64,000 nt of DNA, from contig NC_079232.1 of NCBI RefSeq assembly GCF_028502605.1, positions 5,394,001 to 5,458,000 of the forward strand, read 5' to 3'. The DNA is from Trichoderma breve. Lineage: Eukaryota > Ascomycota > Sordariomycetes > Hypocreales > Hypocreaceae. Below the pieces are notes generated by a model, which did no database searches, had not been told where the DNA came from, and saw only the letters and a list, made by a program, of their open reading frames with translations. A program made the position numbers and the translations under genes. Of this stretch, positions 11,069 to 22,579 are shown piece after piece. Each line of letters opens with the position of its first letter. Position 1 is the first letter of the stretch.

Positions 11069-14000
11069 AGGGGCGTAGTTGGAATAAGAAATTGATAAGG
11101 GTCTGCTTGAGTTCATTAGATGACGGCTGGCCAAGCAAAGTTGTCAATAAAAAGACACAAGGAGATTGAGTAAGTAAACCTTGGGGGAGAAGGGAAATAT
11201 GATTATATTCACATTGAAACAGTGCCTTTGTGAAAATGGAGAGAGCCAATTTAATTTCCTGGGCCAAACGAGCGGGCCAGGGGAGGGGATATGTGAAATG
11301 AGGAAGACTTGACTTACCCGTGTATGTTGGGTAGAAAAACTGTTGACTCCTTAGTAGGTATTAGGTGTGATGTTCATTCTTTCAACTGGCCGGCTGTTCG
11401 TAGTGTATTTTTGCAACTTTACTTGCTCCAGTGGAGGCCAGACCGGTGGACAAATTGTACATTTGCCATTATGGTTGGATGACCAAGTAGCATCCCCAGC
11501 CTCACCCCTTCTGCTCTCTCGAGCCCCCGAGTTTATATCCCCAATATCCCTTATAAACCGCTCGTCCGATCGCCGTCGCACCCATGAGGTGCCCGTTCGC
11601 TTCTTCGCTCGTTCGTTTGTCCGTTCGATCGTTCGCTTGAGATGCTTGAAGCGCAATGCTTATTCGCTCAATCTCTGTAGGATTCTCTCTCACAATCGAT
11701 CGGTGATCGGTATAATACTCTTGTACTCTTATGCGATTTGGTCGCGGCGGGGAGAGGAGATAATTCTTTATCCGAGGTTATTTGGGAAACCTAGCCATAG
11801 ATGATAAATAGAATCAGTACATGAGACCGGGCTGGACGGATATTCCATATGAACTAACTGCAATCACAAGAGGTTTGAGGTATACTTACAAAGGGCAGCA
11901 GCCATTTTTGACGGATAGTTGTAATCGTTGGGTAGCTCTAAAAGCGCGGCTGTAGTTCTCTGCTCTCATCTACAATCTGGAGTATCACAACTTAAAAAAT
12001 GTTAAACATGATAGCATACTAGGGTAGGTAGTGAACCAACCTCGATAAGAAAACTGCTTCGATACAATGAAAGCGTCATCAGATTCCCATCAGGATCTCT
12101 GTCATTGACTTTTCAGTAAGTGTCAGAATGCTGAACATAGTGAATCCTTAACGTTGACTGCAAATCTTTCGAGATTGTGTGGAAAGTAACCTCTCCTGAG
12201 AGCTATTGGGAGAGTGGTGGCTCAATCGAAGATACCACTCCAACTTTCCTTGGCGGTTCTATTTAGAGTATACCGACGCAGATAGGTAGAGGAACTCATC
12301 AAGGAAACCATTCTGATTTCAGCGCAAACAAACATGTTCAGTTTCTCCGACGACTTGCAGATTGTCGGTAGGCAGTTAGTCACAATTCTACCTGGGTGAC
12401 AAGAGCCGCGACGACGTGAGCATCGTTGGAGAACTTGTCCAACAGAAGGATTATTCTTCTGTCAACGACGCAACTACTTGAAACTTGGCAACTAAATGGC
12501 GCTTCGTGTCGTTCAGAGGATCTTGCAGTTGGTTAGTGGAGATCCTGAAATATGTCGGCAAAGTTGTCAAATATCAAGGTTGACAGGTAGAGCCAATCGC
12601 AGGAGAAGATATTTCCTTGCAGATCAAACATATATAGGTGCAGATCAATCTGTCTCTTGCACCATTCTGCTAGTGAATCTTGAATTTCTCCGTCAAAGAT
12701 CAAACAGAAGGGAAGGCATACGGTGAATGCGGAATTCTCAAGACAGACCATTTCTCGACTTCAGTCTTTGTGATGCGATCACAGCGTCAGGGGAGACGAT
12801 TGTCTACAGATGGGGAAGTAACGAGTCACCCTCAGAACCAGTTCCTGTAAAAAAGATGTGAGAGATGTTCATGTGTCTTCTCGCATTCAGGGATGCCTCA
12901 GTGTTGACCTACTTTGGGTTGTAGAGATGCCGGCTGCAGTGGACGAAGAAATGGCATCTGCCATGTCGATGGAAAGGACAAGAATTTTGAAAAGAACAGA
13001 AGGAAGGTAGAATATTAACAGAATAATGCCCTGTGTGGCGAAGAATCACGTGTGGGCAGAGATATTGCCCGTTCCTTTTCTCCTTGTCGAGGATGGCGAA
13101 ACATATTTGGGCTGCACTCCTGGGCTGAGCTCGTATATGGCCTTTGGAAGAGACTGCACATGTCTATAACGTTTCAGAAACATTTTGCTTTTTTTATCAT
13201 GCTGAAGAATGGCTGTTTGAGGATACTGAAGACCTATAGAGGATGGGAATGGAGTGAATGGTCGCCGTTTCAGGGGGAATGGCCACTAACTACAGTCGCA
13301 CAGCAACTGAACAGTGAGCTTCAAGGGTGTATGGCCATTATTCCCTACGAATTACAGTTGTGTATACGTAGAACCATAGCTAAACTGCAGATTGAACGGA
13401 TGACGATGCAAAAGTTTGTACACGTATCACTTCCCATGCCAAGCATGGCATCAGCTACCCCTGAAGTAGAAGCACAATGCATCCTCGTAGAAGGAACCAA
13501 GACGAGCATTTCGAGAGTGATAACACCCTAATATATGGTCCTGTGCAAATGAAATGTACTACTTAGAGGCGAGCAGTTAGCAGGTCTGAAAGGTACCTGG
13601 GCATCAATCTATGGCAGTCCGCCAGCAGTTGTTCAAATCCAATGCCCAGCGAGATCAAAGTAACCCAAACTATCAATCAAAACAGTTTTTAGGCATAGTA
13701 TAGATGACAATCATTGTTCAGTAGATATATTCTAGAGAGTTCGAGGCTTCGATATCACGCTTCTCTCCGACTCCCTTTGGAATTCTTTCCGGCCCTAGTT
13801 TGGGATTGAAGACGCTTGTAATACCTAGGCACGAGGGAGCGTCTAGAAGCCTATGCAAAGAGAAATCTTTTTGCATTATTATTTTTTTCTTTCAATTTGA
13901 ACAAAGGCGTCACACATGTGAATCGCTTGGACACAATGCCGCTGTTGGGCTTATTGAACAATGGAAGCACCGACACCAGATGAGCAGCTAAAGAGCTCAA

Positions 14001-14359
14001 TTATTCCCATATCTATCTACCTATCTACACAAACCATTTGTTAGAGTACATTCCATGTTCATTGCTGCCGCAAAACTCTAAGACCCAATTAAGGCTTCTA
14101 CCATAGCCGAAGAAGAAGCTCCCATCCAATTCTGACACCAACGCCAGACCGTTGGCCATCCTGGCCAATTCCATGCCGACCAATTCCATCCCAAACGCCC
14201 TCATCCTGACCTCTTAGCCGAGAGGCGCCCCAGGGCTGAATGCAAAAAGAAAAGAAACAAAACAATCTAGCCGTCCCCCATGTTGCCCTCCCGCCCGCCC
14301 GCTTGCAACATGGAAGTATTGGTGCTTACACCACTTGACCAGGATTAGCATACCCATCA
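11069..14359. other. Intergenic between convergent GMC and F-box genes
   Basis: About 3.3 kb without a recognised gene. Open frames at 11367-11804 and 13052-13531 (both plus) have no motif I know and biased, non-protein-like composition. A TTCG/TCGT-rich stretch lies at 11594-11638. Around 12334-12479 two short plus-strand frames look weakly protein-like but are offset by a frameshift, which could mark a decayed gene. Confidence 0.45.
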
Positions 14360-15790
14360 TCAACAGGAGGAAGAAGGTAGAATAAAGGGGATCGACTTAC
14401 CTGGCCACATACTTGGAGACCCGCACCAAATCATTCGTTTATCCTGGTTCATCAGCGGCGAAGCTGTTTCGTATCCTTGGCCATAGTAATCGATGACGGC
14501 CTCATCCGGAACCCATTCATGGGGCTTAAAGTCTTTGCACTTGAAGTTCTTGTTAAAGACATCGGGCTTTGGCGGGTCAGGTGGGTGAAATGGACGGAGA
14601 CTATCGTTCTTGTGGAACATTTCAATCACAATGGGTACGCCGTCAATGACCCATTCAATGGCGGTGTCGGAGCAGAGAACTGATGTGAAGGGCCCTTGAG
14701 TATCAAACCAGGTAACGCGAAACCACAGGGAGTCGAGGGGATGGTTGCCGGCGCGTTCTTGGACAAAGTCGTAGAGCTGGCCCATGCAGAGGCCCGATTC
14801 GTCATCTTCGGCCTTGATGATGGCCTTTTCCATCTTCTGGGGGACAGGCCGGGAGGGATTGACGGGTTGGAAGATCATGGCGCCAAAGTCATAGATTGGA
14901 GGCTGGCACACGAGCATCCTGCGCCAACTCGCGCCAGCTCGGGTGAACCGATCTCTGTCCTGGCTGGCTTGAAGTTTCTGCACGGAATCAAGATCGGGGC
15001 GTACTGGCCTGTATATCTTTTGGCGTCCGAACATCATGTCGACTTTTAACTCGTGGTGGTGGCGCGTCCATTTATTCTCATAGAAGGACTCTGCTCGGCG
15101 CTGCCAGCCGTAGACGTCGCCAAAGTCGAAGAAGCAGCTCCCGAAATGCTTGACCAAGAGACTGTTGAGGATTGGGAATTCCATGCGGTCATCTCCGTTG
15201 TAGGGTGCCTGTGGATGGAGACCGGTTTCGGCATTCCTGTGAAACTTGAAGTAAAGCATCCGCTGCAGGGCAAGTGATCCATCAACAGCCCGCTTGAAGT
15301 TCTTGTTGACTCGTTGAACAGACGTCAGAACGGTAGCCATGTCGAGCCTGAGGAAGATATTCTCCAGTAGCTCTGGAGTGCGGAGGACCCTCTGAGCGGC
15401 AGGACCACACCTCACTTTGGGAGAGTTGTCATGGATATTAACAATGGAATTATCATGGGTAAGGGAAATATAGAAGCTTTTGGGGCGGTCGCTGAATGGC
15501 AGAATAAACTCAGAAGGAAGAGGCTGTGAAGCAGAATAGAAAAAGAGGGGAGGAAACATGTCTGGAGTCGTGCCGCGGATTAAAGGTGTAGCATCCGCAG
15601 CGAGCATTGGTTTCATCCATGTAGGAATTGGATCTAAGTAAGGAGGGAAAATATCGTCAGTGAGCTTGAAAGAGCGACGATAGACGCCAGGCTGTTCGCT
15701 GGACTCGACATAGAAAAGAGGGGGGACCTCGGGGTCGGCTAGAGCAAGACCTGAAGCTTCAGCTTCGTCTTCCATGATGGTTTCCATCAT
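14360..15790 (-). CDS. F-box protein
   Basis: Read on the minus strand from ATG 15790, chosen at the pair of Met codons opening the acidic MMETIMEDEAE start. The unspliced frame runs 476 residues to a stop at 14360. An F-box-like helix lies at about residues 134-175 (TPELLENIFLRLDMATVLTSV then RVNKNFKRAV). F-box proteins bind Skp1 in SCF ubiquitin ligases. The rest, with several Trp/Tyr-rich blocks, resembles no substrate-binding repeat I recognise and fits the many fungal F-box proteins of unknown target. A strong GTAAGT donor starts at 14400, with a GCTAAT branch site and possible AG acceptors 60-75 nt on. If spliced, the last residues change and the protein ends soon after WPG, so the printed C-terminus is uncertain. 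Confidence 0.72.
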   Translation of the reverse strand: MMETIMEDEAEASGLALADPEVPPLFYVESSEQPGVYRRSFKLTDDIFPPYLDPIPTWMKPMLAADATPLIRGTTPDMFPPLFFYSASQPLPSEFILPFSDRPKSFYISLTHDNSIVNIHDNSPKVRCGPAAQRVLRTPELLENIFLRLDMATVLTSVQRVNKNFKRAVDGSLALQRMLYFKFHRNAETGLHPQAPYNGDDRMEFPILNSLLVKHFGSCFFDFGDVYGWQRRAESFYENKWTRHHHELKVDMMFGRQKIYRPVRPDLDSVQKLQASQDRDRFTRAGASWRRMLVCQPPIYDFGAMIFQPVNPSRPVPQKMEKAIIKAEDDESGLCMGQLYDFVQERAGNHPLDSLWFRVTWFDTQGPFTSVLCSDTAIEWVIDGVPIVIEMFHKNDSLRPFHPPDPPKPDVFNKNFKCKDFKPHEWVPDEAVIDYYGQGYETASPLMNQDKRMIWCGSPSMWPGKSIPFILPSSSC

Positions 15791-17998
15791 AATGAAGATA
15801 GCGTTATAACAAAGCAAAAAAGATGATATCAAAGAGAGAACGTCGATTGACTTGAACGAAAGGTGGTTATATAAGAGAGATGCAACAACGGGAAGATATT
15901 TTTGAAGGAGGGAAGAGGTTAATGAATGCTTGGGGAATCTCTCAACTCTTATACCCAATCCATCGCTAGCCAATTTTCCCATCTGCAACCTTCCTACTCT
16001 CCATTCTCCCTCTTTCTGGTGTATTACTGCCAACTTCTCCCAGTATTACTACTGATATTACTACAAGCACGTACTACTACTATTGCTCCTATTACTAGAT
16101 ATTGCTGCTAGCCGCGTCCAAGGTGTTTGTGGTTTTGCTTTTTCGTTCCCAGTTTCTACCCCGGGCCTGAGACAGGATAGGTCAACTGATGGGATCAAGG
16201 CGGGGCCAATCAAGGTCAACAACGCGTCTCTATTGGAGGCCCAAAAAAACGAGGCTGTATAAACGAGCGGATGTGAGCTCCTCCGGGTTAAGACAGCAAA
16301 CTTGAATGTTTGTGGCTTCCTCCTCCCCCTCTTTTTTTTTCGGTCTGTGCGAAGCAATAACCCCGGAATCATTGGCTCTATTGACTCCATCGAGGGAGAG
16401 ACAAGAGCGCGGCAATTTTGGGAACAGATCCGGTAGACAAGGTCTTGTGATGGGCCGCAGGACAGGTCGGCCACTGGGGAGGGGGAAGAGAGAGATGCAG
16501 CAATGCGCTTCCGCCACACCAATGATTCGATTCCCTCTCTCTCCATCCTGGATATAACCCGGCGACCTGGTTGCTGACCGCTGAATCACGATCCAGCGCA
16601 AGTCTACCTGAACAAGGCCATTCCGGCATACATGAATGTGGAGGCTGCTCCCCAGACTGCTCGGCTTGCATTTTATTCAGTCTGGGGATAAGGGGATGGA
16701 TAAGCACGTGCCACGCATAAACAAGCACATTTTACACACAGGAGAGGCGGTGCTCAGGGGATTGGAAGCAAGGGATTTTGATTAACTGCAATGCAAATGC
16801 AACTAGATAGATACAGGACATGGGGGAGCGGGTTGAAAAGAAAGAAAGAAAAAAAGCACCACCACACCCAGGACCAAACCAGGACCAAACCTCACCAGAG
16901 ACTGCCTGGTCCTCCCGAGTAACCGTCCGTCTATCCGCCAGCGGACGAAACCTCAAGAGGTCGGCGATTCCTCGAATATCGGCCGATGTCAACGCGTCTT
17001 GCTTGTGCTCACTTGCTCGTACGTCTCTGTACTGTCTCTCCCCGTGGTAGCACTGCCTGGTTATTGTGTTCAGTCGTGATCGTGATCGAGCATGCCCAGC
17101 CCATGGCCTGCCATAAGTTGCATGTAGTAATATGCACAATGCTGGCAACCACCTAGACCAAACTCGTCCTCCTGGATTGGATTTGAAAAGTGGGTATCAG
17201 GTGCGGCTGAAAGTGTCTTGTCTTGCTCATCTCTTTGTCGTCCTTGTTTGCTTTTTTTCTCTGTTTTTGCTGCGGCTGAAACAATGAGCATCCTCCCGGT
17301 GAGGGGGAATATTCCAAGGCAGACGCGGTGAACGCAGGGGTTTTGGGCGCCTCTTGATTTTGACATTTTTTTTTCTCATTCTTTTTTTTATTCTTTTTTT
17401 TTTATTAAATTTGTATATATTTTTTTTTGCTTTTTGTGAGTGCATGACCGTGAATGGCCACGAACGCGAAATAACATACCTAGGTAGTCTCAAGCATGGA
17501 TGGTGGTAACGCATGCTGCAATCTGTACCCCCTACATGTACTCGTACATGACAAGATTTGTTTCATGCAGAAGGGAATAGAGCGCCTCTTACTCATACAT
17601 GTGCAGAGTAGCGGCACAGCGGCATAAAGCGTCGTGGTGATAAGGGTCGGAGGAGATCGTCCGATGCAAAGTGATAGTGCCCCGGAACAGGCCCCGAGTC
17701 GCCGATTGGGCTTGACCGCATCCACGGGAAAAGAGACAAGAGGGTAGGAGAATCAAATCAAATCAAATCAGTTCAGTGTAGTGTAGTGTAGTCCATAGAG
17801 ATCCAAAAGCAACCCCCGCAGATATACGCCAAGTCGTATGCAACATTTCAAAGTCATGATACAATTCGCTCTCGCTCTCTCTGGCCCAAAAAAAGACCAA
17901 GAATATCAGGCTCCCGGCAATCCCCCTCCTCATCCCGGTCTCAACTCATCTCCTCTTCTCCTTGCCCCCTGTCTTTTCTTTCTGCGTGTCTCATCTGC
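15791..17998. other. F-box gene upstream region and bZIP gene 3' region
   Basis: Both flanking genes are on the minus strand, so this holds the F-box promoter/leader and the 3' UTR of the bZIP gene. Short AT-rich and T-rich tracts lie at 17366-17434. Small tandem repeats sit near 17751-17790. I see no further gene. Confidence 0.5.
17751..17790. repeat. Two short tandem repeats, (AATCA)4 and (GTGTA)3
   Basis: AATCA is repeated four times at 17751-17770 and GTGTA three times at 17776-17790, within the 3' region of the bZIP gene. Confidence 0.85.
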
Positions 17999-19502
17999 CT
18001 ACAAGAGGTCGTCGGAGCCACTGGCGACGCTCTGCTCAATGGCATAGTTGATGTCGCCCTCGGAAAAGACAGGCCCCTGTCCGTCACACTTGGCCATCCG
18101 CCTCATGTGCTCGGCCACCTTGCTGACGTCCACCAGGCCTCGCTTATACAGCGGGTGCTCCAGGAGGAAATCCCAGGCGGCACCGGCGGCTAGCAGCCTG
18201 TGGCCATCATCAGAGGTGACTATACGGTGCGAGGGGAACTTGTTCTTGTGGCCCTCGAGCACGTTGGTGTAGAAATCGGTGGGTGTGTATGTCATGGGTC
18301 CCGTTGTAAGAGGCTCGGGAGAGTGAGAACCGTTCTGGTTCTGGTTCATGGCAGAGGTGGCACGGAGAATCTCGTTCTCGGTGGACATTCTCTGCAGATC
18401 TCGTCGGAGGCGCTCATTTTCGTTGGCGGCTTCCTTTTGGGCGGCTTCGAGGCTTGCGAGTTTGGACTCGAGGTCCTTGACGTGCTTTTCTTTGCGTTCG
18501 CGGAATGCTCTTTGACTGCAAGTAGGGAAAAAACAAGGTCAGTCAATGCTTTAGTGGAAAGGATAGAAAAAACAAGTATTTAGTCTCCAATGATAGCCAT
18601 GGACTACTGGGTTTATTTTTTTTTTCCTTCATTTTCAAATGCTCAAGAGGTAAAAGCAAGGGAATCGGAATGGGTATCTAGTAAGATTCCGAAATGTAGT
18701 GAGCTGAATGCATCCCCGGACACATCGATCCACAGCTCCATGGCTTCGATGTTACTCCAAGAGAGGCCGGGGGGCACCGAAAAGGGGAGCAAATGCCAGG
18801 AAAGGAAAAATGAGGGAAAAGAAAAAGAACCAGAAGAGAAGAAGAAGTAGAAAAATAGAGTGAAAAATAACCTACGCAGCTCGGTTCTGGGCCTTTCTTC
18901 GGGACTGGGCCGGGGTCATGTTATCATCGTCGTCGCTGCCGCGAAGCTCGTCGGCGTTGGCCTCGGCCTTGGTCACCGATCCGGATCCGCCATCGCCGCG
19001 CATGCTGCTGCTGCTGCCGTTGACGCTGCCATTTGTGGAAGGCGAGTGCGGCTGGCGGCCGGAGCCGATCTGCTGCTGCTGCTCCTGGTGATGCTGGTGT
19101 TGCGGCAACGGGGGAGGGCTCGGATGCTGGCCAAATGCCGGCTGGTGATGGCCGCCGAATGGCTGGGAGTAGTCGAATGCGCTGAAGTGGTCGGCGAAGT
19201 TATCCTGTAGATGGAGCAAACAAGGGGATTGAGTCAGCATCAGTCAACCGTCAACAAGCAAGTCACTTCGAGCGCAATGGCTCGATTGTGGTGATTAGTC
19301 TTCTCTCGTAATGCTCAAGTAAGGAGCGCTAAGGCACGAGAAGCTGCGCTTTCGGGGGAGTGGGGGACCACAAACTGACAGGCGGGGAGGTATTGCTGAA
19401 ATCGTCCGAGCCAGCTGATTGGGAGTGTGAAGGCGTCAAAGGCATAAAAGCCCCCGGGAAGGCCTGGTGAGTGCCAAAGGCATACTGGGCTGCGAAGTCC
19501 AT
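17999..19502 (-). CDS. Yap/Pap1-like bZIP transcription factor
   Basis: Three exons, 19502-19380, 19204-18876 and 18515-17999, give 322 residues. The introns start GTCAGT and GTAGGT and end CTACAG and TTGCAG, and both junctions are in frame. The second intron falls inside the basic region and restores QNRAAQRAFRERKE (about residues 146-159), which has the NxxAQxxFR signature of the fungal AP-1/Yap/Pap1 class. A leucine zipper follows to about 190. The N-terminus is Gln/His/Pro-rich and probably an activation region. The C-terminal block (AWDFLLEHPLYKRG, then VDVSKVAEHM) is shared by a subset of fungal Yap-like factors such as those near Fcr3 and RsmA. I see no Yap1-type paired cysteine-rich domains, so a redox-sensor role like that of Yap1 is not supported. 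Role in stress or secondary metabolism is inference from the family. Confidence 0.88.
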
Positions 19503-21906
19503 GGTGGTTTCTTTGATGTGTCGGATGTGGATGTGCTGAGAAGCTGCGATGTCTCCCCAACCGGCAGATGGTGTACGAGTTATGTACGGAACTATGGCCG
19601 CCACCCGGAAAGGGAAACGGGGCGTAAGGCGAATTTGATTGAAATGGGTTCTCTGCCGCTCTCAAACAGGACTCGGGCACTGCAACTCGGGTGCCTTATA
19701 TGTAGGTACGAGGTATAGGTAGTAGAGTAGTGCTCGTATGTGGAATAGGTAGGGAATGGGTTATGAAAATAGAGAGGTGGTAGGTGGTGGTATGGTATGT
19801 ATTAAGGTGGGAATCCTGGGGGGGTCAAGAGAAAAAGGGAGGGCCCTGGATCTGATTTCTTTGAAATTTCTGGCTCGCAAAGTCCGTACAAGTAATTGAT
19901 GTGGCCTGTTTTTTCCTCAATACTAACAACGAGGGGGCATTAAAAAGCGAACACCAAGCAATAATCGAATTAGTCAAGCGGGTAGTGTAAGTGTGGTGTA
20001 ATTCCAGTTTCCAGCACGGAAGAAGAGAGAATCAGGACGAGAACAGGAAACGAAGAGAAATGGAAGAAACACGAGACAACCCACGAAAACGGGCGAATGA
20101 CAGCGACGCCTGGCCGGAGACCCGGCAGCCTCTTGAGGCCTGAGCCTGAGCTGAGGGGGCTGCGACGGTCCCAAGATGATGCTAGCACGCGTAGGAAGCA
20201 TCTCGTCCGCCTGCTTAGGGATTACCGCGCGGGTAGCAGCCACATGGTCGCTCGCTTTGCTCCGTTTAGATTGGGACTAGGCTGAGGCAATAGAGAACGG
20301 CATCGGGTTCGTGGATTTCTCCAAACGCCCGGCCAAGCCTGTGGCGCCACACGCGCAACTTGCTGCTCGAAGAACCAGACCGCCATTGCTACAGTACGAG
20401 GACTGCGTCTTGTCTCTCTTCTCCAACTTGTTTTCTCTCTCTCTGGTCGGGCTCACTCGCCCAATGTCCGCCTTCTCATCCCGACCCTGTCACTAGTGCC
20501 GCTAATAAGACGGCGAACCCCTCCTAGTGGCTGGACAAGGTGCTGGTCGTTGACGAGCTTGACGACATGCAGGGGGTCCCTTCAGACCTTTTGAAATGCG
20601 GCAGTTGGTTCAGTCTGACTGATTTGAGATTTGGAGCGGCCCCAGCCCGCTTTGCTTGCTGACTTGGATCCTGCAAGCCTCGGGTTTCGCTGCGTTCTTC
20701 AACCGGGGAGGTGGGCGGACGGGGACCGCTTTTTGAAGTTTTTCCTTTGAATGTTGTGGATCATTTCGGGATACGTTAAAACTGTTTTCCTACTGTATCC
20801 ACACCAGACTCCGAAAAGAGAGAATGGGGCAACAGACGGGCGAAAGAGACAACTTGAGAAGAGCAAAGGACATCGCAGAGGTAGAAGAAGAAGAAGAAGA
20901 AAACCTGGCAACCTACTCCCCCTTCCATCCCAGTCATCGCCGACCTCGAATCCTTCCCCAACCGTCAGAGCCCAGTCAGGCCTTCGGGTTAAAGTCCACG
21001 GCGCAGGCTTATTTTCTTCCGGAAGCCCCAATTTCCGTACCCAAGAACGGAGCGCATGGTTGCGCTGCGGGAATATTATTTTCATCAAATCAAGACCCCC
21101 AACCCATGCCCCTTGGGCATCTTCACAGGCCAAAGCCACAACCATCTCGATCTATTTGAAGGAGGGGGGAGGGCATGACAGATATTTTTGATACGAGAAA
21201 TCTAGGAGCACTATTTTCCATCCAAGTGAAGAAGAAGATGAAGAAGAAGAAAACTACGTGTATACTTGAAGGATTGTGCATCATCTCATCTCAACCTTGT
21301 TTTGTGTAGTGACTCACGTTTCGAAGATCCATCGCCCCGAACTCCGGATGCCGTAGGGCTGAATGGCCACTGTGACTCTCTGTTATCTCAGGATCTCGTT
21401 GAGGCCCGAGGGGGGACGAATGTGCCTGGCTTCCACGGCCTGTCCTGACTAAGGACGTTTATTTTGAGCCGGGACCGACCGAATCCTTCGAGAGCGGGGG
21501 CCGAGCTATTAAACTACTAACACGGCGATCAGCATGGCATGGGCATGGGTCAGATTGGCCTGGTACCTTTTCTCAGAGGAACATGATGGAGATCTTTTGG
21601 TCTGGATCCAAATCTGCCCTGCTGACCCGGTTGTTTCGATTCCGGTAGCCTGTTGGTTGCCTTGTCTCTGTCAAGGTAGCGATGATTTGCATTGGCTAAG
21701 AACCCGTCGGAAAGGAAGAGAATCCATGTCACGGTGGCCATGCGAGTTTGGGCGTAGCAGCAAATCTACGGTGTCAGCAGGCTGCATGAAGCACATGTCA
21801 AGCATGAAGAGGAAGAGAAAGGGGAAATGAGTAGTTTCGATCATCGATGATCTGGAGTTTCTTCAAAAGAGATTGGCCCTCATTGTCACATCGTTCAATC
21901 AACGCA
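19503..21906. other. Long upstream region of the bZIP gene
   Basis: About 2.4 kb between the bZIP start (minus) and the tRNA (plus). It holds purine-rich GAAGAA tracts (20880-20910 and 21225-21250) and short unrecognised open frames only. A long promoter/leader of the bZIP gene is the simplest reading. Confidence 0.5.
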
Positions 21907-21987
21907 TCCGATATGGTGTAGTGGCTAACATCGCTCGCTCTCATTAAGTGTGCCGAGCAGCCCTGGGTTCGATTCCCAGTATCGGAG
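21907..21987 (+). tRNA. tRNA-Glu (anticodon CTC) with a 9-nt intron
   Basis: The acceptor stem TCCGATA pairs with TATCGGA at the 3' end, followed by G as discriminator. The D arm (TGGTGTAGTGGCTAACA) and T arm (CTGGG TTCGATT CCCAG) are canonical. The anticodon stem GCTCG/CGAGC closes a loop with CTC at positions 34-36, and the sequence TTAAGTGTG interrupts it just after position 37, the normal tRNA intron site. The mature length is 72 nt, normal for tRNA-Glu. It reads GAG codons. A T-rich stretch at about 21994-22007 would serve as the RNA polymerase III terminator. Confidence 0.95.
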
Positions 21988-21993
21988 AGTTCA

Positions 21994-22007
21994 TTTCTTT
22001 TTTTTTT
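21994..22007 (+). terminator. Poly(T) RNA polymerase III terminator
   Basis: A T run begins within about ten bases of the tRNA 3' end, as expected for Pol III termination. Confidence 0.8.
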
Positions 22008-22579
22008 TTGGGGCGAGAATTTCGATTCTCCTCCTACTCTTTTTTTAGAAGAGCAAATACGAGTATCATAGCTGGCAAGTTGGTAGCTAAATCGAGATTT
22101 TTAACCTGCAATTTTAGGTGCATCTGGATGTATGCACCCAGTCTATCAACAGGCCCGGCATATATTACACAGAAGAAAACTTGAAAAGATGCAAGATGAA
22201 AGAAAGAAGGGAGGAGAGAATCCTGAAAACGCCCATCGTTTTAAAAAGCTCAAGTGAGTAGCTAACATCAAATAAAGTCTAACCCTCGTGCTGAAAGAAA
22301 ATATCCGCCACTGGTCTATATAAAAAATCCCCCTCATTTGTCTTCCGTATGTAGGCCCTGTTGCCTGTGTAGTCTGTATAATCCGTCATATCGCGTTACA
22401 AGGTTTTTGTCTTTTCTTCCCCACCCTTTTTCTCATTCAACCGTCTTAAATTCCTCTCCGTTGGCCTCCTTTTGAAACTTTTTCCCCTCAGTCAAATCAC
22501 ATGGTGCCGCATTGTACAGCATACCCAACTAGTTCGTTTGGGTATGAAGGTCTTTCTTTATACAATACTCAATCTTTCC
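22008..22579. other. Region between tRNA and phosphotransferase gene
   Basis: No gene seen. On the minus strand this is the 3' UTR of the phosphotransferase gene. Confidence 0.5.

Noticed and set aside
13052..13531. Plus-strand open frame of 159 codons
   Set aside because: No domain, no splice context and a Trp/Arg-rich start that looks non-coding.
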